64,000 nucleotides of DNA from JAJEFO01 sp965214325. Lineage in GTDB: Bacteria > Pseudomonadota > Alphaproteobacteria > Rhodobacterales > Rhodobacteraceae. Position 1 is the stretch's first letter; the number at the start of each line of letters is the position of its first letter. Made by a program: the position numbers and the translations under genes. Positions 1 to 8,535 of the stretch are shown here, piece by piece. The stretch lies in NCBI GenBank assembly GCA_965214325.1, contig CBDCBG010000006.1, positions 2,418,001 through 2,482,000 of the forward strand, in the 5' to 3' direction. The notes beneath the pieces were generated by a model, which worked only from the letters and a program-made list of their open reading frames with translations, was not told the DNA's origin and searched no databases.

Positions 1-154
1 CAGGCTTCATGACGCCGCGTTCCGTTGGCCGCCGAGGCGGATTGGCGGCTTCCCGTCAGACAGCATCGGCAGGGCCTGGCACCAAAACGCCTTGACCTTT
101 TGGTCGCCGGACTATTGAACCACGAGCGCGGTTTAGGAAACTCCGGAAGCGACC
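1..154. other. leader/intergenic stretch upstream of yidC
   Basis: No gene could be recognised. One frame runs open from the left edge to a stop at 116-118, so the tail of an upstream gene (yidD or rnpA would be expected in front of yidC) is possible, but the residues do not match either family convincingly. A GGAAG-like ribosome binding site lies just before the yidC ATG. Confidence 0.3.
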
Positions 155-2149
155 ATGGACGATCAGAACAAGAACTTGATCCTCGCGATGGTGTTGAGTT
201 CCCTTGTGCTGGTCGCATGGATGATCTTTTTTGCGCCGGAACCGGTCGAGGCCCCTGGATCCCAGCCGACGGACACCCCCGCAAGTGCCACCGGAGACAG
301 CCGGGCAACGATCCCCGCTGCCGAGACCGGCGCCGAGGCCACTGCCGCAGCACCGCGGGAAGCCGCAAGTGCGTCACCCGAAGCCGACCGCGTGCCAATC
401 GAGACCCCGAATGTCCAAGGCTCCGTCTCGCTGGCTGGCGGCCGCATCGACCAGCTTTCGCTCCACAACTATCACGTCACCCAGGATCCCTCCGTTGAGG
501 AGGTCACGCTGTTTGCCCCCGCCGGCACGGAGAAGCCCTATTACGCAGTGTTCGGCTGGGTTCCCGGCGGCACGCTCGGAACCGACGACGTGCCCGCCAC
601 GGACACGATATGGACGTTGGAAAGCGGGACGACGCTTGCGCCCGGGACGCCCCTGACGCTTCGCTGGGACAGCCCTTCTGGCCTGGTCTTTCGCCGCCTG
701 ATCGAGATTGACGACCGCTTTCTGTTCACCGTGACGCAAACGGTCGAAAACCCTACGAGCCAGCCAGTCCTCCTCGCCCCGTACGGCCTTGTGGAACGCC
801 ATGGCGAACCCCAGGACCTCTCCGGCTTCTTCATCCTGCATGAAGGAGCGATCCGGCGGAACGACGGCCAGCTTGACGAAATCGACTACTCCGACATGCC
901 GGACCTGTCCTACGATGACCGTTGGGGGCCGAGTGCCGACGTTGTCCATGTCGAGTCCAGCGGATGGGTGGGCTTTACTGATCACTACTGGATGACAGCG
1001 CTGATCCCGGAGCAGGGAAACCCCTTTACCAGCGTCGTTCAATATCGGCCCGACGCAGACATCTATCGCACCGCTGCCCGAATGCCGACGGTAACGGTTC
1101 CTCCGGATGGCGCCGAGAGCGCAACGACCCTCCTCTTTGCCGGCGCGAAGGAATGGGACACGATTCGCGACTACGAAGCCGGTCGCAGAATCGAGGGCTT
1201 AAGAGACTCGCTTGCCTATTTCATGGGCTTCGGCGGCGACGCGCAGATCGAGGGCTTCATCGATTCCATCGACTGGGGCTGGTTCTATTTCCTGACCAAG
1301 CCCATCTTCTTCGCCCTGCACGAGCTCAATGACCTGATCGGAAACACGGGCTGGGCGATCATCTGCCTGACCCTGCTGATCAAGGCACTGCTCTTTCCGC
1401 TGGCGCGAAAGTCATACGTCTCGATGGCGCGAATGAAGGAACTCCAGCCCGAAATGCAGCAGCTGAAGGAGCGCGCCGGCGACGACCGACAGAAGCTGCA
1501 GCAGGAAATGATGGCGCTCTACAAGAAGGAAAAGGTCAATCCCGCTGCGGGATGCCTGCCCATCCTTCTGCAGATCCCGATCTTCTTCTCGCTCTACAAG
1601 GTGATCTTCGTCACGATCGAGCTTCGTCATGCCCCGTGGTTCGGACCGTTCCAGGACCTGTCCGCCCCGGATCCGACATCCATCATGAACCTGTTTGGCC
1701 TCCTTCCGTTCGCGGCGCCAGGACCTGACACCATTTTCAGCCTGATCTTCATCGGCATCCTGCCGATCTTTCTCGGTGTCTCCATGTGGATGCAGCAGAA
1801 GCTGAATCCGGCCCCGACGGATCCGACCCAACAGATGATCTTTGCGTGGATGCCCTGGATATTCATGTTCATGCTGGGCAGCTTCGCAAGCGGGCTCGTG
1901 ATATACTGGATCGCCAACAACGTGATCACCTTTGCCCAGCAATACGTCATCATGCGGGGTCACGGATACAGGCCCGACATCTGGGGCAACATTCGCGGAA
2001 CCGGGAAGCCCGCAGAACCTGCCGCCGCCAAGAATGACGATGCATCGGAAACGGAAGCAGATGAGCCGACGGCTCAACCACCGAAAAAGCCTGCGCGCAA
2101 ACCGGCCCGAAAGCGCTCCGGCGGGAAGAAATCTCGCAAGAAGCGATGA
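155..2149 (+). CDS. yidC: membrane protein insertase YidC
   Basis: Inserts and folds inner-membrane proteins, alone or with SecYEG. The 664-residue protein has one N-terminal membrane anchor (about residues 7-28), a large periplasmic domain, and a conserved insertase domain from about residue 390 to 590 with several hydrophobic helices, including the CLPILLQIPIFFSLYKVIF segment. It ends in a strongly basic tail (KKPARKPARKRSGGKKSRKK) that in this family contacts the ribosome. Length fits the Gram-negative type. Its TGA overlaps the ATG of the MOSC gene, so the two are probably translationally coupled. Confidence 0.97.
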   Translation: MDDQNKNLILAMVLSSLVLVAWMIFFAPEPVEAPGSQPTDTPASATGDSRATIPAAETGAEATAAAPREAASASPEADRVPIETPNVQGSVSLAGGRIDQLSLHNYHVTQDPSVEEVTLFAPAGTEKPYYAVFGWVPGGTLGTDDVPATDTIWTLESGTTLAPGTPLTLRWDSPSGLVFRRLIEIDDRFLFTVTQTVENPTSQPVLLAPYGLVERHGEPQDLSGFFILHEGAIRRNDGQLDEIDYSDMPDLSYDDRWGPSADVVHVESSGWVGFTDHYWMTALIPEQGNPFTSVVQYRPDADIYRTAARMPTVTVPPDGAESATTLLFAGAKEWDTIRDYEAGRRIEGLRDSLAYFMGFGGDAQIEGFIDSIDWGWFYFLTKPIFFALHELNDLIGNTGWAIICLTLLIKALLFPLARKSYVSMARMKELQPEMQQLKERAGDDRQKLQQEMMALYKKEKVNPAAGCLPILLQIPIFFSLYKVIFVTIELRHAPWFGPFQDLSAPDPTSIMNLFGLLPFAAPGPDTIFSLIFIGILPIFLGVSMWMQQKLNPAPTDPTQQMIFAWMPWIFMFMLGSFASGLVIYWIANNVITFAQQYVIMRGHGYRPDIWGNIRGTGKPAEPAAAKNDDASETEADEPTAQPPKKPARKPARKRSGGKKSRKKR

Positions 2150-2895
2150 ACGCAGCGCTTGACCGCATCATCCGGCATCCGCTGAAGGCGATCGGACGAG
2201 AAGAGCTGGACCGGACCATCCTGGCCCGCGGCCTGTGGCTCCCGATGGACCGGGTCTGGGCAGTGGCTCACGAACGCTCGAAGCTGGACCGCGGCTGGGC
2301 TCCAAAGGTGAACTTCCTGCGTGGCGTGACCGAGCCGAAGCTGATGGCGGCAACCTGCCGCTGGGATGAATCGCCGGGTCGCCTGACGCTCGCCCACCCT
2401 GAGGCAGGCGAGATTTCGATCCGTCCCGACGCGGGGGAGGACACTCCAGCCTTTCTTGACTGGCTTTCGTGCGTCTGGCCTGAAGACCTGCCCCGGCCGA
2501 CGGGGATCCATCGCGCCTTGGACGCGAATCTCACGGATGTCCCGGACCCATGGATTTCGATCAATTCGCTGGCATCGAACCACGCCGTGTCACAAGTGGC
2601 GGGCAAGAACCTGTCGATACACCGCTGGCGCGGCAACCTCTGGATCGGAGGCATGACCCCTTGGGAAGAGAAGGGCTGGATCGGCAAGGAGATTCGAGTC
2701 GGCGAAGCCGTGTTGCGGGTGCATTGCGAGATCACGCGATGCAAGGCAACGATGGCCAACCCCGGCACGGGACGCCGGGACGCAGACACGCTCGGCGCGC
2801 TCCAGGCGCTTGGCCACCAGGAATTCGGTGTCTACGCCGAAGTGATTCATGGTGGCGAGGTCGTCACGGGAGATGCGGTCGAGGTCGTGACATGA
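2146..2895 (+). CDS. MOSC domain-containing protein
   Basis: This is a 249-residue protein of the MOSC family, the sulfur-carrier domain shared with molybdenum-cofactor sulfurase and YiiM/mARC-type proteins. The N-terminal part is the MOSC_N barrel. Near residues 195-212 lies the family signature around a conserved cysteine (RCKATMANPGTGRRD), the expected sulfur or Mo-ligand site. The start overlaps the yidC stop and its own stop overlaps the yihA start, so it sits inside a coupled yidC-MOSC-yihA unit, an order I associate with Rhodobacterales. The substrate is not known from sequence. Confidence 0.9.
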   Translation: MNAALDRIIRHPLKAIGREELDRTILARGLWLPMDRVWAVAHERSKLDRGWAPKVNFLRGVTEPKLMAATCRWDESPGRLTLAHPEAGEISIRPDAGEDTPAFLDWLSCVWPEDLPRPTGIHRALDANLTDVPDPWISINSLASNHAVSQVAGKNLSIHRWRGNLWIGGMTPWEEKGWIGKEIRVGEAVLRVHCEITRCKATMANPGTGRRDADTLGALQALGHQEFGVYAEVIHGGEVVTGDAVEVVT

Positions 2896-3542
2896 CCTCT
2901 CTTCCGTTTCCGCTTGCCACGGCAGACGCTCCCGGCCTGAAGGCTGGCCGCGAGCTCCTTGCCAAGGACACCGACTTCCTGAAAGGCGTCGTGGACATGG
3001 ACGGACTGCCACCGGCCGACAGGATCGAGTTCTGTTTCGCGGGTCGCTCGAATGTCGGCAAGTCCACGCTGATAAACGCGGTGACAGGCAGAAGGGCACT
3101 TGCCCGCACCTCGAACACGCCCGGCAGGACGCAGGAAATCAACTATTTCACGCTGACCGACAGCCACTACCTGGTGGACTTGCCGGGCTATGGATTTGCC
3201 AAGGCGCCACTGAAGGTCGTCGAGAGCTGGCAAAGGCTGCTCAAGTCCTATCTCGCAGGGCGTGCCACGCTTCGCCGCGCTTTCGTGCTGATCGACGCAC
3301 GCCACGGCATCAAGCCGGTTGACGAGGACATCATGGCCCTGCTGGACGTCTCGGCAGTTTCCTTCCAGGTCGTGCTCACCAAGGCCGACAAGGCGAAGGG
3401 GCAGGATCGCGACAACTTGCTCCGGCGCGTGCGAAGCTCACTCCAGAAGCACCCGGCTGCATTCCCGGAAATCGCCCTGACATCCTCGGAGACGGGCGAG
3501 GGCGTCGAGGTGCTGCGCGCGATCATTTCCGGTTCAGCTTGA
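2892..3542 (+). CDS. yihA: ribosome biogenesis GTPase YihA/EngB
   Basis: Essential GTPase of the TrmE-Era-EngA-EngB class that assists assembly of the large ribosomal subunit. The chosen ATG overlaps the MOSC stop and gives 216 residues; the frame stays open upstream, but that part is out-of-frame MOSC sequence. GTPase motifs are complete: G1 GRSNVGKST (about residues 50-58), G2 in GRTQEINYF, G3 DLPGYG (about 96-101) and G4 TKAD (about 163-166). Length matches the family. Confidence 0.96.
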   Translation: MTSLPFPLATADAPGLKAGRELLAKDTDFLKGVVDMDGLPPADRIEFCFAGRSNVGKSTLINAVTGRRALARTSNTPGRTQEINYFTLTDSHYLVDLPGYGFAKAPLKVVESWQRLLKSYLAGRATLRRAFVLIDARHGIKPVDEDIMALLDVSAVSFQVVLTKADKAKGQDRDNLLRRVRSSLQKHPAAFPEIALTSSETGEGVEVLRAIISGSA

Positions 3543-3588
3543 GCCCGGCACGGCGAAAGAATAGTGAAGCGCTGAAGAGGCCAGCCCA

Positions 3589-4491
3589 ATGAGACGCAGA
3601 GAGATGAACCGCGACTGGATCGCCGCAGCGCGCACACTGAACGAAGCCCTGCCGTACCTGCAGCGCTACGATGGCGCGACCGTTGTCATCAAGTTTGGCG
3701 GCAGCGCGATGGGCGATGCCGACGCCATGGCCAGCTTCGCGCGCGACATTGTGCTGATGCGGCAGGTCGGCGTGAACCCGGTGATCGTTCACGGCGGCGG
3801 GCCGATGATCGAGGCAATGCTCGACAAGCTTGGCATCAAGACCGAGTTCTTGCGCGGAAAGCGGATCACGGATCAGGCAACTGCCGAAGTCGTTGAAATG
3901 GTGCTTTCCGGACTCGTCAACAAGCGGATCGTGCAGGCCATCAACGCCGAAGGCGGACGGGCGCTCGGTCTCTCGGGAAAGGACGCCAACCTGATGATCT
4001 GTGACCAGACCGAACCGGATCTTGGTCTCGTGGGCAAACCCGCCGAAACGGATCCCGGCATCCTGTGCACGTTGATGGAGGCCGAGGTGATTCCGGTCAT
4101 CGCGCCACTTGGGGCGGGGAGGAACGGCGAAACGCTCAATGTCAACGGCGACACTGCAGCGGGCGCCATTGCGGCAAGCCTGGACGCCGACCGGCTGCTT
4201 CTCCTCACCGACGTGCCCGGCGTGATGAATGCCGAAGGCGAAGTCGTGACGGAGATCACGCCTGAACAAGTCCGCAAGCTGGCAAAGGACGGTGTCATCG
4301 CCGACGGAATGGTGCCCAAGACCGAAACCGCGCTTGCGGCCATTGCCGACGGAGTGCGCGCTGTCGTCATTCTTGACGGGCGGGCACCGAACGCCTGCCT
4401 CCTTGAACTGTTCACCGAGCACGGTGCCGGCAGCCTGATCCGCAACGTGCGCGATAGCGGAAATTCCAACGGTCCCGCCTGCCTGCAGTGA
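3589..4491 (+). CDS. argB: acetylglutamate kinase
   Basis: Phosphorylates N-acetyl-L-glutamate, the second step of arginine synthesis. The 300-residue protein has the amino-acid-kinase fold markers KFGGSAMGD near residue 35 and HGGGPMIEAML near residue 67, and the C-terminal MVPKTETAL segment typical of ArgB. A GAAGAGG ribosome binding site supports the ATG at 3589, although ATG 3604 (MNRDW) is a possible alternative five codons later. It follows yihA in the same direction after a short gap. Confidence 0.96.
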   Translation: MRRREMNRDWIAAARTLNEALPYLQRYDGATVVIKFGGSAMGDADAMASFARDIVLMRQVGVNPVIVHGGGPMIEAMLDKLGIKTEFLRGKRITDQATAEVVEMVLSGLVNKRIVQAINAEGGRALGLSGKDANLMICDQTEPDLGLVGKPAETDPGILCTLMEAEVIPVIAPLGAGRNGETLNVNGDTAAGAIAASLDADRLLLLTDVPGVMNAEGEVVTEITPEQVRKLAKDGVIADGMVPKTETALAAIADGVRAVVILDGRAPNACLLELFTEHGAGSLIRNVRDSGNSNGPACLQ

Positions 4492-4601
4492 CGCGGAGCG
4501 CTCCGCCATCGCAGCGATGCGGCGCCCGCCTCTCCCGCTTGCCCCCTTCGCGCTGCCATTCGAGCTTGCCAGTTGCAAAGACGACGTCGCCCAACCGGGA
4601 G

Positions 4602-4630
4602 TTGAACATGAGACGGGCTGCCAATAGCGT
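4602..4630 (+). promoter_or_regulatory. possible sigma70-type promoter before acyl-CoA ligase
   Basis: TTGAAC at 4602-4607 and TAGCGT at 4625-4630 are separated by 17 bases, 42 bases ahead of the acyl-CoA ligase ATG. The -35 match is good and the -10 match weak, so this is only a candidate. The rest of the 180-base gap after argB holds nothing I recognise. Confidence 0.3.
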
Positions 4631-4671
4631 TGGAACGAACGGGGACTCGCTCGTAATGCGAGGAGGACGCA

Positions 4672-6435
4672 ATGTCGAACCTGAACGAAAGCCGCTCGAA
4701 CCAGGTCCGGGGAACATGTGCGCCTTCGGAATCCGCAACTTCCGCTTCGGGAGCGCCTCTCGACGGCCTGTCCTGCGTCAGGGGCGACACGACCGCCGAA
4801 CTCGAATTCGTCACGATTCCCCAGCTGTTCCGGAGGGCCGTGTCGCGCCACGGGCCGAGGGATGCCCTGGTGTTCTGCGAAACCGGTGAGCGGAAGAGCT
4901 ACCACGACTTCGACGGGGAGATCGACGGCCTTGCATCCGGCCTTCTCGCCTTGGGGCTGCAGAAGGGGGATCGCGTCGGGATCTGGTCGCCCAACCGCTA
5001 CGAGTGGGTCCTGACCCAGTTTGCCACCGCCCGAATCGGAGCGGTCCTCGTGAACGTCAATCCCGCATACCGGATCGCGGAACTGGAGCACGCGCTTAAC
5101 AAGGCCGGCTGCAAGGCGCTTGTGCTGGCACCGTCGTTCAAGTCGTCCGACTATCTCTCGATGATCCGGGAGCTTGCCCCGGAACTGGAGGCCTGCGATC
5201 CAGGCCGGCTGGACGCGGCAAGGCTACAGGCCCTTGAAAGCGTGGTCGTGACGGGCACGGATCCCGGGCCGGGCGCGTTTCGCTTCGACGAGGTCCGCAG
5301 TCTCGGCGGCCCGGCGCAGCGGCTGCGCCTTCAGGCCATCGACGGCTCGCTGAGCCCGGACGATGCCATCAACATCCAGTTCACGTCCGGCACCACGGGT
5401 GCGCCAAAGGGGGCGACGCTCTCTCACCACAACATCGTCAACAACGCGCGTTTCGTGACCGACCGCATCAGGCTGACGAATGCGGACCGGCTGTGCATTC
5501 CTGTGCCGCTCTATCACTGCTTCGGCATGGTGATGGGGGTCCTGGGGGCGGTAAGCAAGGGGGCCGCGATGGTCTTCCCGGGCGCGGCATTCGAGCCGCG
5601 CGCGACGCTTCAGGCCCTGTCTGAAGAGCGCTGCACGGCAGTCTATGGCGTACCGACGATGTTTGTCGCCATGCTGCAGGAGCTCGAGATCGAGCGCCTT
5701 GACCTCGGGGCCCTGCGGACCGGCATCATGGCCGGCGCGCCCTGTCCGGCGGAAGTCATGGAGCGGGTCACCACGCGCATGAACCTGCGCGAGGTGACGA
5801 TCTGCTACGGCATGACCGAGACGTCGCCCGTTTCCTTCCAGAGCCTTGTCGATGACCCATTGGACAAGCGCTGCACCACGGTGGGCCGCGTGCATCCGCA
5901 TCTTGAAGTGAAGATCGTTGACCCCAAGGGCAACGTCGTCCCCGTCGGCGAGCGGGGCGAGCTCTGCACACGCGGCTACGCGGTCATGAAGGGCTACTGG
6001 GACGACGAGAAGCAAACCCGGGAGAGCATCGTCGCCGGATGGATGCAGACGGGCGACCTTGCGACCCTGGACGACGAAGGTTTCTGCTCGATCGCCGGCC
6101 GCGTGAAGGACATGATCATCCGTGGCGGCGAGAACGTCTATCCACGCGAGATCGAGGAGTTCCTGTTCCGCCACCCGGATATCTCGGTGGCGCAGGTGTT
6201 CGGGATCCCGGACGAGAGATACGGCGAGGAGGTGTGTGCCTGGATCATTCCGAAGCCGGACGCGTCACTGACGGAAGACTCGGTCAGGAAGTTCTGCCGG
6301 GAGCGGATCGCGCATTACAAGATCCCCAGGCATGTCCGCATCGTCGAGGAGATCCCGATGACCATCACGGGCAAGCCGCAGAAATTCGTGATGCGGGAAC
6401 GCATGAAGGAGATGCTGTCGAGTCCGGTGGCATGA
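4672..6435 (+). CDS. AMP-binding fatty-acid (medium/long-chain) acyl-CoA ligase
   Basis: ANL-superfamily enzyme that activates a fatty acid as acyl-AMP and transfers it to coenzyme A. Of 587 residues, the first 40 or so are a non-conserved extension. The ATP-binding loop FTSGTTGAPKGATLSHHN lies near residue 236, the adenylate motif YGMTETSP near 379, the hinge region RVKDMIIRGGENVYPREIEE near 475, and the catalytic lysine in ITGKPQKF near 566. The start has a strong AGGAGG site. The closest family is AcsF/FadD-like medium-chain ligases; chain length cannot be read from the sequence. Confidence 0.9.
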   Translation: MSNLNESRSNQVRGTCAPSESATSASGAPLDGLSCVRGDTTAELEFVTIPQLFRRAVSRHGPRDALVFCETGERKSYHDFDGEIDGLASGLLALGLQKGDRVGIWSPNRYEWVLTQFATARIGAVLVNVNPAYRIAELEHALNKAGCKALVLAPSFKSSDYLSMIRELAPELEACDPGRLDAARLQALESVVVTGTDPGPGAFRFDEVRSLGGPAQRLRLQAIDGSLSPDDAINIQFTSGTTGAPKGATLSHHNIVNNARFVTDRIRLTNADRLCIPVPLYHCFGMVMGVLGAVSKGAAMVFPGAAFEPRATLQALSEERCTAVYGVPTMFVAMLQELEIERLDLGALRTGIMAGAPCPAEVMERVTTRMNLREVTICYGMTETSPVSFQSLVDDPLDKRCTTVGRVHPHLEVKIVDPKGNVVPVGERGELCTRGYAVMKGYWDDEKQTRESIVAGWMQTGDLATLDDEGFCSIAGRVKDMIIRGGENVYPREIEEFLFRHPDISVAQVFGIPDERYGEEVCAWIIPKPDASLTEDSVRKFCRERIAHYKIPRHVRIVEEIPMTITGKPQKFVMRERMKEMLSSPVA

Positions 6436-6508
6436 CGGCTTCCGGCCGCTCATGCCGCCTCGAAAGCGGCAAGGCTGGGTGGGGGCTGGCTGCTCGCCAC
6501 GGCAATCC

Positions 6509-7150
6509 ATGATGATCGAGGATCTGACGAAAGCGGCTCTCTCGGAGCGGCTGGACGTGTTCGGACTGCTTCACGCGGAACCGGGTGACGGCACCGGCGA
6601 GGGAACCATCGTTCTCCTTGGCCCCGCCGAGCCCGGATTCTGGCCACATGTGACGGCCTCCCCCGAATTCGGCGACGGCGAGCCCGATCCCCTGGATCGC
6701 TGGTCCGCGCGCGTGATCAGGCGAATTGCGGCCAACGCTGCCGGCAAGGCGCTGCTCCCCTTCGGAACTCCCGCAAGGCCTTTCACGCGCTGGGCGCTCC
6801 GGAGCGGGCACGCATTCGTCTCGCCGGTCCTGCTTCTGGTCCACGCCCGTGCCGGTCTCTTCGTCTCATATCGTGGCGCCGTGCTTCTGCCCGAGCGTCT
6901 GGAACTTCCGAAACCGCCGCCGAGCCCATGCGACACATGCATGGGAAGACCTTGCCTCGCGGCCTGTCCGGTATCGGCACTCGTCAGCGACCACTATGAT
7001 CTTGCTGCCTGCCATGCCTACCTTGACACGGACGCAGGCCAGACCTGCATGGCTCGGGGATGTGCCGTACGCCGCTCTTGCCCTCTGGGACGCAACCATC
7101 CCAGAATGGAGAGACAGTCGGCCCATCACATGAAGGCGTTTCATCCGTGA
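6509..7150 (+). CDS. ferredoxin-like Fe-S cluster protein
   Basis: A protein of about 213 residues whose C-terminal third carries a cysteine pattern like a 4Fe-4S ligand set: CDTCMGRPCLAACP near residues 140-153, then CMARGCAVRRSCPLG near 180-194. The N-terminal two thirds have no motif I can name. I prefer the ATG at 6509 (or 6512) over an in-frame start at 6452 because the extra residues are low-complexity and no better ribosome binding site supports them. Its TGA overlaps the GTG of the following phosphatase. It resembles proteins annotated simply as ferredoxin in alphaproteobacteria; the electron partner is unknown. Confidence 0.75.
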   Translation: MMIEDLTKAALSERLDVFGLLHAEPGDGTGEGTIVLLGPAEPGFWPHVTASPEFGDGEPDPLDRWSARVIRRIAANAAGKALLPFGTPARPFTRWALRSGHAFVSPVLLLVHARAGLFVSYRGAVLLPERLELPKPPPSPCDTCMGRPCLAACPVSALVSDHYDLAACHAYLDTDAGQTCMARGCAVRRSCPLGRNHPRMERQSAHHMKAFHP

Positions 7151-7650
7151 CACTCACTCTCATCCTGACGCGGCATGCGAAGTCGTCATGGGAAGATCCC
7201 ACGCTGGATGACTTCGACCGGAGCCTGAATGGCCGGGGCCGGAGGTCGGCGCCACTGATCGGGCAGTGGCTGGTCGAGCGAGGATGCGTGCCGGACGTCG
7301 TCGTTTCTTCGGGTGCACGGCGCACGGTGGAGACATGGGAAGGCATGGCATCGGCCATGCCTGAAGCAGCTGTGCTGGAACGAAACACGGCGCTCTTTCA
7401 CGCGGGCGCGAGCACCGTTCTGGGTGTCCTGCGCGAGCAGACCGCCGCCAGGATCATGCTGATCGGCCACAATCCGGGATTCGCTGACTTCGCGAGCCGA
7501 ATCGTCGTGCAACCTCCCCGGCATGACAGGTTCAGTGACTATCCGACGGCCGCAACGGCCGTGATCGAGTTCAAGGCCGATTCCTGGTCGCAGGCGCGCT
7601 GGCGCAGCGGCAGGATCCTGGATTTCGTCGTGCCCCGCGACCTGATGTGA
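7147..7650 (+). CDS. SixA-type histidine phosphatase family protein
   Basis: A 167-residue member of the histidine phosphatase (phosphoglycerate-mutase-like) superfamily, SixA branch. The catalytic RHAKSSW motif is at residues 9-15 and the second histidine is in IGHNPGF near residue 105. In E. coli, SixA dephosphorylates a phosphohistidine protein; the substrate here is not known. The GTG start overlaps the stop of the cysteine-cluster gene (GTGA), so I reject a longer frame starting at 7060 that would overlap that gene. Confidence 0.88.
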   Translation: MTLTLILTRHAKSSWEDPTLDDFDRSLNGRGRRSAPLIGQWLVERGCVPDVVVSSGARRTVETWEGMASAMPEAAVLERNTALFHAGASTVLGVLREQTAARIMLIGHNPGFADFASRIVVQPPRHDRFSDYPTAATAVIEFKADSWSQARWRSGRILDFVVPRDLM

Positions 7651-7719
7651 GTCGGGCCCGGAAGCCTGGCGTCGCGCGCGAAACGCCCCAAGTCGGCGGA
7701 GGCGCGAGGGATCCTCGCC

Positions 7720-8523
7720 TCAGTGGCCGAGAATCTGGCTCAGAAACAGCTTCGTGCGATCCGATTCCGGATTGCTGAAGAACTCTTCCGGCTCGTTCTG
7801 CTCCACGATCTGGCCGTCGTCCATGAAGATGACCCGGTTCGCGACCTGCCGGGCAAAGCCCATCTCGTGCGTTACGCAGATCATGGTCATGCCCTCTTCG
7901 GCAAGCTCGATCATGGTGTCCAGAACTTCCTTGATCATTTCCGGATCAAGGGCGGATGTCGGCTCGTCGAAGAGCATGATCCGTGGCCGCATGCACAGGC
8001 TGCGCGCTATCGCGACCCGCTGCTGCTGGCCGCCGGAGAGCTGGCCGGGGTACTTTTCGGCCTGCTCAGGGATCTTTACCTTCTCAAGGAAGTGCATCGC
8101 CGTTTCCTCGGCCTCACGCTTCGGGATCTTGCGCACCCAGATCGGGGCCAAAGTGCAGTTCTCCAGGATCGTCAGATGCGGGAACAGGTTGAAATGCTGG
8201 AAACACATCCCGACCTCTGAACGAATCTTGTCGATGTTCTTGACGTCGCTTGTCAGCTCCGTGCCATCAACGATGATTTGCCCCGCCTGATGCTCTTCCA
8301 GACGATTGATGCAACGAATGAGCGTGGACTTGCCCGACCCGGACGGACCACATATCACGATGCGTTCCCCGCTGTTTACCGTCAGGTTTATGTCGCGCAG
8401 CACATGAAACATGCCGAACCACTTGTTCATGTCCGTGATCTGGATCGCGACCTCGTCGGAGACCTGCAGCTTTCTTCGGTCGACTTCGAGCTTGATCATG
8501 GGGTCGGGCATGCTCTCGGCCAT
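7720..8523 (-). CDS. aapP: general L-amino acid ABC transporter ATP-binding protein AapP
   Basis: ATPase that powers uptake of L-amino acids by the AapJQMP system. The 267-residue protein has Walker A GPSGSGKST (residues 59-67), the ABC signature LSGGQQQR (162-169), Walker B IMLFDEP (182-188) and the H-loop in VTHEMGFA, all intact. It is the last gene of aapJ-aapQ-aapM-aapP, 12 bases after aapM. The 69-base gap to the convergent phosphatase gene carries only a short GCGAGG/CCTCGC stem and no convincing terminator. Confidence 0.97.
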   Translation of the reverse strand: MAESMPDPMIKLEVDRRKLQVSDEVAIQITDMNKWFGMFHVLRDINLTVNSGERIVICGPSGSGKSTLIRCINRLEEHQAGQIIVDGTELTSDVKNIDKIRSEVGMCFQHFNLFPHLTILENCTLAPIWVRKIPKREAEETAMHFLEKVKIPEQAEKYPGQLSGGQQQRVAIARSLCMRPRIMLFDEPTSALDPEMIKEVLDTMIELAEEGMTMICVTHEMGFARQVANRVIFMDDGQIVEQNEPEEFFSNPESDRTKLFLSQILGH

Positions 8524-8535
8524 AGTCAGTCTCCT

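Noticed and set aside
3523..5091. Long minus-strand frame of 522 codons opposite argB and the acyl-CoA ligase
   Set aside because: It lies antisense to two genes with clear family motifs and has no recognisable similarity; long antisense frames are common at this G+C content.
7651..7719. Bidirectional terminator between the phosphatase gene and aapP
   Set aside because: Only a 6-bp GCGAGG/CCTCGC stem and no U-run in either direction.
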